Assembly: GCF_022234545.1 (NCBI RefSeq)
Contig: NZ_JAIEUI010000017.1
Location: 1 to 64,000, forward strand
Source of the DNA: Paenibacillus piscarius
GTDB lineage: Bacteria > Bacillota > Bacilli > Paenibacillales > Paenibacillaceae
Reading direction: 5' to 3'
Length of the DNA stretch: 64,000 bases
Shown: positions 26,294 to 36,285 of the stretch, piece by piece
How positions within the stretch are numbered: position 1 is the first letter of the stretch
How the letters are laid out: every line of letters starts with the position of its first letter
Position numbers and translations under genes: made by a program
The notes under the pieces: generated by a model
The model's database searches: none
The model's input: the letters and a program-made list of their open reading frames with translations, nothing else
Told to the model about the DNA's origin: nothing

Positions 26294-27904
26294 ATGATGA
26301 AGATGAAGCGGAGCCAAGGTACACGGTCTGCGAAAAAAGGGTTGTTCATGCTGCTGGCTATGATTATGATTCTAAGTGTATTGTCCGGCTGCGGCGGGAA
26401 TGGGGAGAATGCGGGTGCGGGACAGAAGGAGCCTGCTGCTGACAGCGGGAAGGCGGACGGTACTGCCAAGGCGGAGAAGCCGCTTGAGCTGACGCTGATG
26501 CTGCCGATTTTCAAAACCAATTATCCGAAGGACGGCAGTCCGGTCGCCGCCAAGCTGGAGGAGCTGACGAATACCAAGATCCATTTCGAATGGGTGCCGA
26601 ATGCATCCTATGCCGACAAGTTCAACATTACGCTGGCTTCCGGCAAGCTGCCTGATATTATGTATGTAGGTGACGTGAAAGCGTCCAGCTTCGTGAATGC
26701 GGCCAGATCCGGCGCTTTCTGGGAGGTGGGTCCGTATCTCAAGGATTATCCGAATCTCAGCGGGGCGAAGGAGGTCATTCTGAATAACTCGGCCATCGAC
26801 GGCAAGAATTACGGCATCTACAGAGGGCGGGCGCTGGGACGCAACGGCGTGGTGTTCCGCAAGGACTGGATGGAGAAGCTTGGGCTTGAGACCCCGCAGA
26901 CCGTGGACGATTTCTATTCGATGCTGCGAGCGTTCAAGGAGCAGGACCCCGACGGCAACGGCCAGGCGGATACGTACGGCATGGTGCTGGTCAAGTGGAC
27001 CGGCCAGTGGGCCAGCGGCTTCGATACGATGAAGCTGTGGTTCGGCGCTCCGAACAAGTGGGGCGTGCAGGATGGGAAGCTGGTGCCTGAGCATGAATAT
27101 CCCGAATATTTGGAAGCGCTTAAATTCATGAAAAAGCTGTACGACGAGCAGCTGATCAACGCCGACTTCGCGGTGATGGACAGCTCCAAATGGAATGATC
27201 CGGTCGTCAACAACAAGGCCGGTGTCATCGTTGATGTGGTTGATAACGCGGCCCGGCTGGACGACAAGATTCATGCTGCTCTCGAAAAAGAAGGCAAAGA
27301 CGAGCCGGAACGCCATTATATGGATGTCATCGGCGGAGTGAAAGGAGCGGACGGCGCGCTGCATACCCTCCCGACCTCCGGCTTCTCCGGGATGCTGGCG
27401 ATTCCGAAGTCCTCGGTCAAAACCGAGGAAGAGCTGAAGCGGGTGCTGATCTTCCTGGACCGGCTGAATGACGAGGATCTGCAGACGATGCTGAATTATG
27501 GCATTGAAGGAGTTCATTACAAGCTTGTGGATGGATATATCGAACGCTCCAGCGATACGGTTCTGCTGGAATCGGAAGTGGAAGGGTTGAACCAGATGCT
27601 GCCGTTCATCCCGGAGGACAAGGCGAAGATGGTGAAGCAGACCCCGCTGCGTGTGAAGCAGACCGAGGTGCAGAAGACGAATGAAGCAACGATTGTGACC
27701 AATCCGGCCGAAGCGCTGATCTCGGCAGTCTATACGCAAAAAGGCTCGCAGCTCGATAACGTAATCAACGATGCGCGTATTAAATTCATTGTCGGCCAGA
27801 TCGATGAGGCCGGGTTGAAGTCTGCTTTTGAGGTATGGCGGAAGACTGGCGGAGATGAGCTGGTGAAGGAAATGAATGAATTGTACGCCTCAGGCGGCAA
27901 GTAA
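26294..27904 (+). CDS. ABC importer extracellular binding lipoprotein, LplA type
   Basis: Binding protein of 536 residues with a basic N-terminus, a hydrophobic stretch, and lipobox VLSGC (Cys near residue 33), followed by a Gly/Ala/Asn/Lys-rich tether. The large-size binding fold (LTLMLPIF onward) is typical of the LplA/YtcQ family. A calcium-like loop DPDGNGQADTYG lies near 218-229. GGGAGG at 26281-26286 sets the start; GTG 26291 and ATG 26297 are alternatives. The likely ligand is an unsaturated rhamnogalacturonan oligosaccharide, judged from the downstream enzymes. Confidence 0.93.
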   Translation: MMKMKRSQGTRSAKKGLFMLLAMIMILSVLSGCGGNGENAGAGQKEPAADSGKADGTAKAEKPLELTLMLPIFKTNYPKDGSPVAAKLEELTNTKIHFEWVPNASYADKFNITLASGKLPDIMYVGDVKASSFVNAARSGAFWEVGPYLKDYPNLSGAKEVILNNSAIDGKNYGIYRGRALGRNGVVFRKDWMEKLGLETPQTVDDFYSMLRAFKEQDPDGNGQADTYGMVLVKWTGQWASGFDTMKLWFGAPNKWGVQDGKLVPEHEYPEYLEALKFMKKLYDEQLINADFAVMDSSKWNDPVVNNKAGVIVDVVDNAARLDDKIHAALEKEGKDEPERHYMDVIGGVKGADGALHTLPTSGFSGMLAIPKSSVKTEEELKRVLIFLDRLNDEDLQTMLNYGIEGVHYKLVDGYIERSSDTVLLESEVEGLNQMLPFIPEDKAKMVKQTPLRVKQTEVQKTNEATIVTNPAEALISAVYTQKGSQLDNVINDARIKFIVGQIDEAGLKSAFEVWRKTGGDELVKEMNELYASGGK

Positions 27905-27985
27905 AGTCCGGTCCTGCTCCAGTCTCCGGCCGGTCTGTCCCCGCTGCGGCTGCATGGCGGCAACTCTAAACTAAGGATTCGGCTG

Positions 27986-30361
27986 GTGAAACGAATGGAG
28001 AATGAAGCGGCAGGAGCACGGAACAGGTATACCGGAGCCCGGGCGGGACGCAAGGGCCGTTATTACCGCAATAATCTCATTATTGTGCTGATCGTCTCGT
28101 CCATTCCCGGGCTGATCATCGGGCTGCTGGTCTATTTTATGGCCGGCGGGAGTCTGGAGAAGGAGCTGCTCCGTATGCATAACCGGCAGATTGAGCAGCG
28201 GGCGGACAACATTAATGAGCAATTGTCCAATCTGGAGCAGATGCTGGCCCACTGGGCCTTCGATCCGAAGTTTGACTATGGGCTGCGCCAGATGGATTTC
28301 ATCCGGAATCATGAACGGGCCTGGGATATTACCAAGACGCTGGTCGTCATGCAGGGCTCGAATTCCATGGTCCGGCAGGTCGAGCTGTATCTGGCCGGCA
28401 ATCCGCCGGTGCGCTTCGGCCCGGAGTACGGAACGCTGTCGGCGGAGGAGGAGGCGCTGTACGGACAACTGCTGAGACAGGAGCGGAGTACTTACTGGAC
28501 CGAGTTCGCATTGGACCCGGAGAAGCTGGAGCAGAAGGAGCTGACGCTGGTGCACCATATCCCCGGCGGCAGTCTGGAGCCCTTCGGGGCTCTGCTGCTG
28601 CGGATGGATACAGAGAAGGTATCCGCGATGCTGCGGACCATGACCCCGTACAGCTCGGGAGAGGTGTTCATGGAGCAGACCACCGGCGGGCTGTTCATCT
28701 CGGGCAGCGGAATGGATGCGCCTACGCCGCTGGTTACGGCGCTGCGGGCTGCTATTGCAGCCAGAGGCAGCCAGAATAGCGGATCATTTCTGTATGACTG
28801 GAATGGGGTGACTTATGCGGTAACCTATGGCGATTTCTCGCGGATTGCCAGCGAATGGCGGTATGTGTCGGCTTCGCCGATCTCCAGCGTCACCTCTCCG
28901 GTGGTCCGGCTGTCCCGGATAATTATCCTGGTCAGCTTGTGCGCTCTGCTATTGGCGGCGGTCCTATCCTGGATTGCTTCCCGCCGGATCTATTCCCCGG
29001 TCCGCCGTCTGCTCCAGACGCTGCTCCCGGAGCATGCGGCCTCCGGGGACCGGGTGGATGAGCTGACGCTGATCGAGCGGCATTGGCAGAATCTGCACGG
29101 GCAGCAGCACGCCCTCCAGTACACGCTCTCGGAGCAGCTGCCGCTGGTGCAGCAGAGCTTCCTGCACCAGCTGTTCCAGGGATATCTGTACGCTTATTCC
29201 GAGCAGGACTTGCAGAGCCGGATGAAGCAGTATAAGTGGGAAGTGGAGAACTGTACGTTTGTGGTGCTGTATATCCAGCTGACCGGCATTTCCAGTCTGG
29301 AGGCCAAGTTCCGCAGCGGCGACGAGAGTCTGGTATCGTTCGCGGCCGTGAATATCACCTTGGAGCTTGCCCGGGAGCATTTCGTACGGGCGGAGACGGT
29401 CAATCTGCATGACCTGACCTCCGGCGTGCTGCTGATGGAGCCGGGAAACGGCCCGGACTCTGCCCGCGTGAGCGCCTTCGGTGAAGAGCTGGCGGCCACT
29501 CTGAGCCGGATGCTTAAGCTTCAGGCTACAGTGGCGTACAGTGCGGGGATCGGGAGCATCTCCGCAATTCCGCGGGTGTTCGAGGCGGCGAAGCAGGCGG
29601 CCAGCCACAGCAGATACGGGGGCGGGAACCAGATCATCAGCCTGGAGCAGCTGGAGCGGGAGGGGCAGGGCAACCCGCTGCCGCAGTATTCGTTCACGCT
29701 GGAGCGCGGGCTGATTCAGGCGCTGCGGACCGGCGAGGCGGAGGAGGCGGACCGGCTGCTAGAGGAATTTCTGGAGACGCTCTCTGCAGGCGGCGCGAAG
29801 GTGATCGACGTACAGCAGGGGATGCTGCATCTGCTCGGCGCGATCCTCCATGCGGTGCTGGAGGCCGGGATGGCCCAGAGCGAGCTGCTGCGCGGCAGGA
29901 ATCTGTATGCGAGCCTCTCGCAGATCCATGAGCCGGCCCTGATTCTCGCCTGGTTCCGCACGCAGGTGACGGCCCCCTTCCTGAAGGAGCTGTGTGAACG
30001 GTCGGACGCCGGGATCAGACGGACGATCGATCAGGCGATGCTGTACATTCAGCAGCATTATATGGACAATATCTCGCTGGATAGCTGTGCGGATTATACG
30101 GGCACCAGCCCCTTTCTGCTCAGCAAGTCGTTCAAGCGGGTCACCGGGCAGAATTTCATCGATTACTTAACGGAATTACGACTTACCAAGGCGAAGGAGC
30201 TGCTGCGGGACACCGATCTGAAGATGAATGATGTCGCTTTGCAGGTTGGCTATCAGCAGAGCTATTTCAACCGGATTTTCAAAAAACAGGAGGACATCAC
30301 CCCGACACGTTACCGTGAGCTGAGCCGGCAGGAGGGGGAGAAGGAGAACGGGACCCGCTAA
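27986..30361 (+). CDS. Membrane AraC-type transcriptional regulator with extracellular Cache-like sensor
   Basis: One-component sensor-regulator of 791 residues: transmembrane segment about 30-53, extracellular Cache-like domain about 54-310, second transmembrane segment about 313-333, a long cytoplasmic region about 340-670, and a C-terminal AraC domain (about 676-780) with SLDSCADYTGTSPFLLSKSF and MNDVALQVGYQQSYFNRIF. It resembles a YesM sensor joined to a YesN output without kinase or receiver, as in YesS-type pectin-locus regulators. The start is GTG at 27986 with AAGGA eight bases before it. It lies in the middle of the operon it probably activates. Confidence 0.9.
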   Translation: MKRMENEAAGARNRYTGARAGRKGRYYRNNLIIVLIVSSIPGLIIGLLVYFMAGGSLEKELLRMHNRQIEQRADNINEQLSNLEQMLAHWAFDPKFDYGLRQMDFIRNHERAWDITKTLVVMQGSNSMVRQVELYLAGNPPVRFGPEYGTLSAEEEALYGQLLRQERSTYWTEFALDPEKLEQKELTLVHHIPGGSLEPFGALLLRMDTEKVSAMLRTMTPYSSGEVFMEQTTGGLFISGSGMDAPTPLVTALRAAIAARGSQNSGSFLYDWNGVTYAVTYGDFSRIASEWRYVSASPISSVTSPVVRLSRIIILVSLCALLLAAVLSWIASRRIYSPVRRLLQTLLPEHAASGDRVDELTLIERHWQNLHGQQHALQYTLSEQLPLVQQSFLHQLFQGYLYAYSEQDLQSRMKQYKWEVENCTFVVLYIQLTGISSLEAKFRSGDESLVSFAAVNITLELAREHFVRAETVNLHDLTSGVLLMEPGNGPDSARVSAFGEELAATLSRMLKLQATVAYSAGIGSISAIPRVFEAAKQAASHSRYGGGNQIISLEQLEREGQGNPLPQYSFTLERGLIQALRTGEAEEADRLLEEFLETLSAGGAKVIDVQQGMLHLLGAILHAVLEAGMAQSELLRGRNLYASLSQIHEPALILAWFRTQVTAPFLKELCERSDAGIRRTIDQAMLYIQQHYMDNISLDSCADYTGTSPFLLSKSFKRVTGQNFIDYLTELRLTKAKELLRDTDLKMNDVALQVGYQQSYFNRIFKKQEDITPTRYRELSRQEGEKENGTR

Positions 30362-30479
30362 GCGGGACCGGCTCCAGCATGACAACGGCTCACTTCCCGT
30401 CACCCCGGCGTCCGCAGGCCTCCTGCTCCGGTAACCGTTCATTCGTCCGGGTGATGTCCCATCAAGGAGATGACAGAAG

Positions 30480-33278
30480 ATGACCTCTTTATCCTCAGTC
30501 TTGCCAGTCCGGCTACGGTGGCTGAACCCGCCTGCTGCGGCTGCGGGGGTGACCTGGGGGGTTCCCTGGTCCAAGGGCGATCTGAAGCGCGGCGAACTGG
30601 ACGCGTTATGTCTTGGCAGCGGGGCTGAAGATGGCCCCCGTCTGCCGCTGCAGAGCCGCCCGGCGGCGTATTGGCCGGACGGCAGCATCAAATGGTCTTT
30701 GCATTCTGCCGTATGCCCTGAAGAGAGTACGGCAGAACCTGTAGGGAGTCCGGCAAAATATAGGCTGGAACGCTCTGCCGGGCAGAGCGTTATGCCCGCA
30801 GCCTTTCAGGTGTCCGTGGAAGAGACGGAGGAGGCTTATATTGTCGATACCGGCAGCATTCGTTGCACCGTGGTCAAGCATGGCCCGGGTGTGATCTCGC
30901 GGATTATCCGCCGGGACACGGCGGAAACCGGGGGAGTGGACGGGTATTATGGATATTGCGGAGCTTCGGAGGCGGGGTTAGGGACGGGGACGAGTGCGGG
31001 CGTGAGTATGAGCACGGTGGTTGGTGAGTGTGCAGGCGCTGAAGTGAGTGCAGATGCCAGTGCGGGTAAGCTGGTGTGCAGCGGAAGCGAGCTGGTCTGT
31101 CTCCGCGAGCAGCGGGACATCCTCAGCGGGGAGCTGACGCTGCGGCAGGAACGGTTCACCGGGGTGACGCTGAAGGCCAGCCTGGAGGAGCAGGGACCGG
31201 TGCGTGCCGTGATCCGGCTGGACGGGCGGCACAGAAGCACAAGGGGAGCAAGGGAATGGCTTCCTTATACTTTGCGGCTCTATTTCTATACCGGGCTTGC
31301 GTCCATCCGGCTGGTGCATACCTTTCATTATGACGGCAACCCGCAACAGGATTTCATCAAGGGGCTGGGCCTGCTGTTCAAGGTGCCGCTCAGCGGTCCG
31401 CTGTACAACCGCCATGTCAGGCTGGCGGGCAGCGGGGGAATCTTCAGCGAATCCCCCAAGACGCTCCAGACCCGCAGAACCCGGGGCAAATATGCCGAGA
31501 TGTTCGCCGGGCAGCTTGAGGGACAGAGCCAGCACTTCGATCCCGTGGAGGATGCCTATTTCACCAGCCTGCTCCAGGATTCAGCGGTATGGGATGACTT
31601 CCGGCTGGTGCAGGATTCGTCCGAGCATTATGCCGTTCACAAGCGGACGGGGCCGGAATGCACCTGGATTAAGGGCGCTGAAGGCCGGAGGGCCGGAGGA
31701 CTGGGCTATGTCGGCTGTGACGGCGGAGGTCTGGCTGCCGGAGTGAAGGATTTCTGGCAGAAGCATCCGTCCGGGCTGGAGATCAACGGGACCTCCGGTG
31801 CTGAAGCGGCGTTAACCGTCTGGTTCTGGACGCCAGAGGCGCAGGCGATGGACCTGCGCCACTATGATACGAAGACGCATGTCGAGTCCTCCTATGAAGG
31901 CGCGGAGGAATTGCGGGCTACCCCTTACGGCATCGCCAACACGAACGAGCTGACCTTGTGGTGTACGGCGAAGACGCCGGATTCCCGGCAGCTTCGGCAG
32001 ATGCAGCAGCAGGTTAATGAACCGCCGCTGCTGGTCTGTGAGCCTGAGTATTACCACCGCAGCCGGGCGTTTGGACTCTGGAGCCTGCCGGACCGCAGCA
32101 CCCCGGCCAAGGCCTACCTGGAGGAGCGGCTGGACGGGATTATTAGCTTTTACCAGAAGGAGATGGAGCAGCGGAAGTGGTACGGCCTGTGGGATTACGG
32201 CGACTTCATGCACAGCTATGATCCGGTCCGCCATGTCTGGAATTATGATCTGGGCGGCTGTGCCTGGCAGAATGCCGAGCTGGTGCCGAACATGTGGCTG
32301 TGGGTGAGCTTCCTGCGGACCGGACGCGCGGATATTTACCGGATGGCGGAAGCGATGACCCGGCATACCAGCGAGGTGGATATGTATCATTTCGGGGAAT
32401 ATGCGGGTCTTGGCTCCCGGCATAATGTCGTGCATTGGGGCTGCGGCTGTAAGGAGGCGCGGATTGCGATGGCGGGGCTGCACCGCTACTACTATTATCT
32501 TACCGGTGATGAGCGGACCGGCGACATCATGGACAGTGTGAAGGATGCGGATTATTCCACGGTGAATCTGGACCCGATGCGGGCTTATTTTGCGAAGGAT
32601 GAATTCAAGACCCATGTGCGGGTGGGGCCGGACTGGGCCGCGTTCAGCTCCAATTGGATGACCCGCTGGGAACGTTATGAGGACACCTTCTACCGTGACA
32701 AAATCCTCACAGGCATCGGCTGCATCAAAGCAGCCAATCTGCGGCTGATCTCCGGGCCAACCTACGGATATGATCCCGCCACGGGAATTCTCAGTCCTAT
32801 GGGCGATGACAACTGGGGACGGCATCTGGCGATCTGTATGGGCGGGCCGCAGGTGTGGTTCGAGCTGGCGATGATGCTGGAGGACCCGGAGTGGGAGGAC
32901 ATGCTGGCGGAGTTCGGTGTTTTCTATAACTTGCCTGAGGAAGAGCAGCAGCTTAGATCCGGGGGCGCGATTACAGGCAAGCAGCGCTTTGAGCATCCGG
33001 TATTGAGTGTCGCTATTGCCGCCTACGGCGCATGGGTCAAGGACGACCGGGCTACGGCAGAACGCTGCTGGAGCGTATTGTTTGAGAATCCGTTCGGGAA
33101 GCTCCGGCTGGAGGAGGAACTGAAGCGGGTGACGTATACGGAAGCGCTCGATGAGATTGACTGGATGAATACGAATGAAGCCTCGCAGTGGTCGCTGAAC
33201 ACGATCATTGCGCTGGAGCTGATTGCTGAAGCGCTGCCTGCACGGGATGGGCTTAGATGTAATTTTACACTTATTTAG
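30480..33278 (+). CDS. YetA-like / PcRGLX (PL26-type) exo-rhamnogalacturonan lyase-like protein
   Basis: Large cytoplasmic protein of 932 residues with no signal peptide. Family-like parts are an N-terminal beta region, a central section (AFGLWSLPDRSTPAKAYLEE, near 520-560) and a helical catalytic part with WYGLWDYGDFMHSYDP, WNYDLGGCAWQN and HFGEYAGLGSRHNVVHWGCG (about 577-660). By analogy with the Penicillium exo-rhamnogalacturonan lyase it may release unsaturated disaccharides from imported oligosaccharides; the catalytic residues are not assigned here. AAGGAGAT lies ten bases before the ATG. Residues about 160-200 form an odd Ser/Ala/Gly/Thr-rich insertion. Confidence 0.8.
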   Translation: MTSLSSVLPVRLRWLNPPAAAAGVTWGVPWSKGDLKRGELDALCLGSGAEDGPRLPLQSRPAAYWPDGSIKWSLHSAVCPEESTAEPVGSPAKYRLERSAGQSVMPAAFQVSVEETEEAYIVDTGSIRCTVVKHGPGVISRIIRRDTAETGGVDGYYGYCGASEAGLGTGTSAGVSMSTVVGECAGAEVSADASAGKLVCSGSELVCLREQRDILSGELTLRQERFTGVTLKASLEEQGPVRAVIRLDGRHRSTRGAREWLPYTLRLYFYTGLASIRLVHTFHYDGNPQQDFIKGLGLLFKVPLSGPLYNRHVRLAGSGGIFSESPKTLQTRRTRGKYAEMFAGQLEGQSQHFDPVEDAYFTSLLQDSAVWDDFRLVQDSSEHYAVHKRTGPECTWIKGAEGRRAGGLGYVGCDGGGLAAGVKDFWQKHPSGLEINGTSGAEAALTVWFWTPEAQAMDLRHYDTKTHVESSYEGAEELRATPYGIANTNELTLWCTAKTPDSRQLRQMQQQVNEPPLLVCEPEYYHRSRAFGLWSLPDRSTPAKAYLEERLDGIISFYQKEMEQRKWYGLWDYGDFMHSYDPVRHVWNYDLGGCAWQNAELVPNMWLWVSFLRTGRADIYRMAEAMTRHTSEVDMYHFGEYAGLGSRHNVVHWGCGCKEARIAMAGLHRYYYYLTGDERTGDIMDSVKDADYSTVNLDPMRAYFAKDEFKTHVRVGPDWAAFSSNWMTRWERYEDTFYRDKILTGIGCIKAANLRLISGPTYGYDPATGILSPMGDDNWGRHLAICMGGPQVWFELAMMLEDPEWEDMLAEFGVFYNLPEEEQQLRSGGAITGKQRFEHPVLSVAIAAYGAWVKDDRATAERCWSVLFENPFGKLRLEEELKRVTYTEALDEIDWMNTNEASQWSLNTIIALELIAEALPARDGLRCNFTLI

Positions 33279-33307
33279 CTAAGTGAAAAATGGAGGAATT
33301 GCTGGGC

Positions 33308-33421
33308 ATGGCGCGTGAACTGGTGATAAGGCTGATTCATGAACTGGAGCAGAAGATAGGATTAGCGCGAGGGCCGGTGCCGGAGTTGACCATAATGCCG
33401 GTGCCGGGAAAGGAGAGGTGA
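33308..33421 (+). CDS. Possible 37-residue peptide in the pectin operon
   Basis: A short frame begins MARELVIRLIHELEQKIG and ends in PVPGKER. GGAGG lies 11 bases upstream (33292-33296) and its stop is four bases before the YesU-like start codon, the spacing expected for translational coupling. An in-frame ATG at 33290 would give 43 residues. No relative is recognised; it may only guide ribosomes into the next gene. Confidence 0.3.
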   Translation: MARELVIRLIHELEQKIGLARGPVPELTIMPVPGKER

Positions 33422-33425
33422 TTCA

Positions 33426-34121
33426 ATGACTATGCTGCAGGGAGGAGCAGGCATTCCTGAGGGCTGGCGGGAGATTTACCGCAATACGCTGGAGGGGCCT
33501 GCGCAGGTGAATGGCTTCCGGATGGAAGGCGATGGTGCGGTTTCGTTTCCGCAGGGACGGCTAAGGCTGGAGAGCACCCGGGGGGCTGAGGAAGGGCAGA
33601 AGGCGAATGTGGTTTTCTGGTGCCCTGAGGTGTTCCCGGCAGAGCTTGCGATCTCCTGGAGGTTCCGTCCGCTGCGGGAGCCGGGGCTGGCGATTCTGTT
33701 CTTCGCGGCTGCCGGTGCCGGGGGCAAGGATTTGTTCGACCCGTCCCTGCCGGTCCGTATGGGCGAATATGACCAGTACCACCATGGGGAGATGGATGCC
33801 TATCATATCTCGTTTTTTCGCCGGATGTGGGAGGAGGAGCGGGCTTTTCACACCTGTAATCTGCGCAAAAGCTACGGCTTCCACCTGGTCGCCCAAGGCG
33901 CTGACCCGCTGCCGGATACCGCCGACATGACTGCGGACTACCGGATGCTGGTGGTGAAGCGGGGGGCTGACGTGACGTTTGCCATCAACGAATTGCCGGT
34001 GCTGCACTGGGTGGATGACGGCTCGTCCTTCGGTCCGCTGCTCGGCGGCGGCAGAATAGGCTTCCGGCAGATGGCCCCGCTGATAGCGGAATATAGCAAC
34101 CTGGTCGTCTATGCTCCTTGA
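33426..34121 (+). CDS. YesU-like DUF1961 family protein
   Basis: Cytoplasmic beta-sandwich (concanavalin-like) protein of 231 residues. Family landmarks are WREIYRNTLEG, FWCPEVFP, GEYDQYHHGEMDAYHISFF and the C-terminal GGGRIGFRQMAPL. In B. subtilis yesU lies in the rhamnogalacturonan cluster but its exact activity is unknown. AAAGGAGAGGTG precedes the ATG. It sits between the YetA-like lyase and the deacetylase and presumably acts on the same imported oligosaccharides, as a hydrolase or a sugar-binding protein. Confidence 0.85.
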   Translation: MTMLQGGAGIPEGWREIYRNTLEGPAQVNGFRMEGDGAVSFPQGRLRLESTRGAEEGQKANVVFWCPEVFPAELAISWRFRPLREPGLAILFFAAAGAGGKDLFDPSLPVRMGEYDQYHHGEMDAYHISFFRRMWEEERAFHTCNLRKSYGFHLVAQGADPLPDTADMTADYRMLVVKRGADVTFAINELPVLHWVDDGSSFGPLLGGGRIGFRQMAPLIAEYSNLVVYAP

Positions 34122-34176
34122 AGCTGGGATAGACGGCTGGGCGGATGATAAATCGTACAAAGGAGGTTTCACTGCA

Positions 34177-34977
34177 ATGTCGGGAGTGTATTACTGCTAC
34201 CCGCAAGGCCGTCATAAGGCGCTGACCATGAGCTATGATGACGGACGGCGGGCGGATGAACGTCTGGTCGGCCTGTTCAACCAGCACGGGATCAAGGGCA
34301 GCTTCCATCTGAATTCGGGGCTGCTTGGCGAAGGGGACCGTATCAGGGCAGACGAGGTAGCAGCTCTGTATCACGGACATGAAGTCAGTGTGCATACGCG
34401 GAGTCATCCGACGCTGGCGCGCTGCCCGCGGGAACTGGTCGTGGAGGAGATAATGGAGGACCGCAGGGTGCTGGAGGGGCTGGTCCGCCAGCCTGTGCGC
34501 GGCATGTCCTACCCGAACGGCTCCTATACGCAGGAGATCAAGGCGCTGCTGCCGTATCTGGGTATTGAATATGCCCGCACTGTGCAGTCTAGCGGCGGGT
34601 TCGCTCTCCCGGAGGACTGGCTGGAGTGGCAGGCGACCTGTCATCATAACCGGGAGCTGCTGGCTCACGGGGAGGCTTTTGTGGGGCTGCATAAGCGGCA
34701 GTATCTGTACCTGATGTATGTCTGGGGACACAGCTACGAGTTCGACAATGACAACAACTGGGACCTGTTGGAGCGGTTCTGCGCCATGGCGGGCGGACGC
34801 GGCGACATCTGGTATGCGACCAATCTGGAGCTGGTGGATTACATGAAGGCTTGCCGGGGGCTGCTGTTCTCGGCGGCGAGGGATTTTGTCTATAATCCGG
34901 GAGCGGCAGCTGTTTGGCTGGAGGTTGACGCTACGGTAGTCGAGGTGCCCGGGGGACAAACTGTGGATCTGGGCTGA
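34177..34977 (+). CDS. NodB-type polysaccharide deacetylase (CE4-like), cytoplasmic
   Basis: Protein of 266 residues without a signal peptide. The metal-dependent deacetylase motifs are visible: Asp21-Asp22 in SYDDG and the His73...His77 pair in VHTRSHP, with the later GMSYPNGSY as the arginine/proline loop equivalent. Most CE4 enzymes are exported; a cytoplasmic one in this operon suggests removal of O-acetyl groups from imported rhamnogalacturonan oligosaccharides (inference). AAAGGAGG precedes the ATG at 34177; an earlier ATG at 34111 overlapping the previous gene lacks such a site. Confidence 0.78.
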   Translation: MSGVYYCYPQGRHKALTMSYDDGRRADERLVGLFNQHGIKGSFHLNSGLLGEGDRIRADEVAALYHGHEVSVHTRSHPTLARCPRELVVEEIMEDRRVLEGLVRQPVRGMSYPNGSYTQEIKALLPYLGIEYARTVQSSGGFALPEDWLEWQATCHHNRELLAHGEAFVGLHKRQYLYLMYVWGHSYEFDNDNNWDLLERFCAMAGGRGDIWYATNLELVDYMKACRGLLFSAARDFVYNPGAAAVWLEVDATVVEVPGGQTVDLG

Positions 34978-35010
34978 TACAGAACAGGATAGAGTGAAGG
35001 AGGATGAATT

Positions 35011-36285
35011 GTGAATCATACGGATCATAGTCAAAAGCTGCACCGGCTGGCCGGACTGGATATCTCCGCCGCCGGTCCAAGATGCAAAATGCTGCTCGGC
35101 GATCTGGACGGGGACGGCCGGGCTGAACTGCTGCTGGTGCAGCCGGATAACCGCCAGGATGTCCGTTATATTCCGCATCAGGTGCAGTGCCTGACGGCGT
35201 ACAATCTGGACGGCCGTCTGCTGTGGCAGACGGGAACGCCGGACCCGGGCGCAGGCAGCCAAGGCTCCGATTATCCGGCGCAGATTGCTGATATCGATGG
35301 TGACGGCGCTATGGAGGTGCTGTGTGTGATGAAGGACCAGCTATATATTCTGGAGGGGGCGACGGGCAAAGTCAAAGCGGTTCATCCGCTGCCGGCGAAG
35401 GACGCTCACGACTGTATCATTATTGCCAACCTGTCAGGCGGGGATTATCCTTCTGACATTATTCTCAAAGACCGCTACCATCAGCTATGGGCGCTGGACC
35501 GGGACTTCCGGCTGCTCTGGACCCATCAGGGCAATGTGGGGCATTATCCCTGGGTGTACGATCTGGACGGTGACGGGCGCGATGAGGTGATGGCCGGATA
35601 TGATCTGCTGAGCGCGGAGGGCAAGCTGCTCTGGAGCTGCAAGGATCTGGACGATCACGCGGATTGCCTGTGGGTTGGCGATGTGAACGGGGACGGGCTG
35701 CCGGAGCTGGTAATCGGCGGCAGTGTGACGGTGATGTACGACCGTGATGGACGCGAGCTGTGGCGGTATGAAGGCTCCGTTGAGTCGCAGCATCTGGCGC
35801 TCGGGCGGTTCCGCCCGGATCTGCCCGGCCTGCAGATTGCGGGCCTTGACCGCCTGGTCCGCGAGGATGACGGCAAAGGCCTGCGGGGCAAGGACGCTAT
35901 GTTCCTGCTGGACCAGTCCGGCCGCGAGCTGTGGAAGGAAGAGCGCACCACCGCTGGCTGGCTGACCATTGTCGAAGCAGTCAGCCGGTTCTGGCCGGAG
36001 GCACCGGACTATATTCTGGCGTACCGCCGGGGTGAGTCCGTGCTTCCGGCCCTCTATGACGGCTATATGAATATCGTGGCCGAGTTCGCCGAGCAGGGCT
36101 ATGCCGTGCACGGGGATCTGCTGGGCAGCGGAACCGAGCAGGTCATTATTTATACGGATGAGCTGGCCGCCGTTTATGCCGGTGAAGCGCTCCCGCTGCA
36201 AGCTGCTCACCCCGGGCAGCCGCTGCCCCAGCCGAAACGGCTGTACAGCTCCACCCTGTACCCCGGCGGTGAGGTGCCGTTGTGA
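35011..36285 (+). CDS. FG-GAP/VCBS-repeat beta-propeller protein, cytoplasmic
   Basis: Protein of 424 residues with repeated calcium-loop motifs: DLDGDGRAE near 31, DIDGDGAME near 96, DLDGDGRDE near 187 and DVNGDGLPE near 226. They indicate a propeller of FG-GAP-type blades like that of PL11 rhamnogalacturonan lyases, but it is too short and divergent for me to call it PL11. It has no signal peptide, unusual for FG-GAP proteins. GTG start with AAGGAGG seven bases before it. It overlaps the GH105 gene start, so both are co-translated. It may be an intracellular lyase or oligosaccharide-binding partner. Confidence 0.65.
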   Translation: MNHTDHSQKLHRLAGLDISAAGPRCKMLLGDLDGDGRAELLLVQPDNRQDVRYIPHQVQCLTAYNLDGRLLWQTGTPDPGAGSQGSDYPAQIADIDGDGAMEVLCVMKDQLYILEGATGKVKAVHPLPAKDAHDCIIIANLSGGDYPSDIILKDRYHQLWALDRDFRLLWTHQGNVGHYPWVYDLDGDGRDEVMAGYDLLSAEGKLLWSCKDLDDHADCLWVGDVNGDGLPELVIGGSVTVMYDRDGRELWRYEGSVESQHLALGRFRPDLPGLQIAGLDRLVREDDGKGLRGKDAMFLLDQSGRELWKEERTTAGWLTIVEAVSRFWPEAPDYILAYRRGESVLPALYDGYMNIVAEFAEQGYAVHGDLLGSGTEQVIIYTDELAAVYAGEALPLQAAHPGQPLPQPKRLYSSTLYPGGEVPL

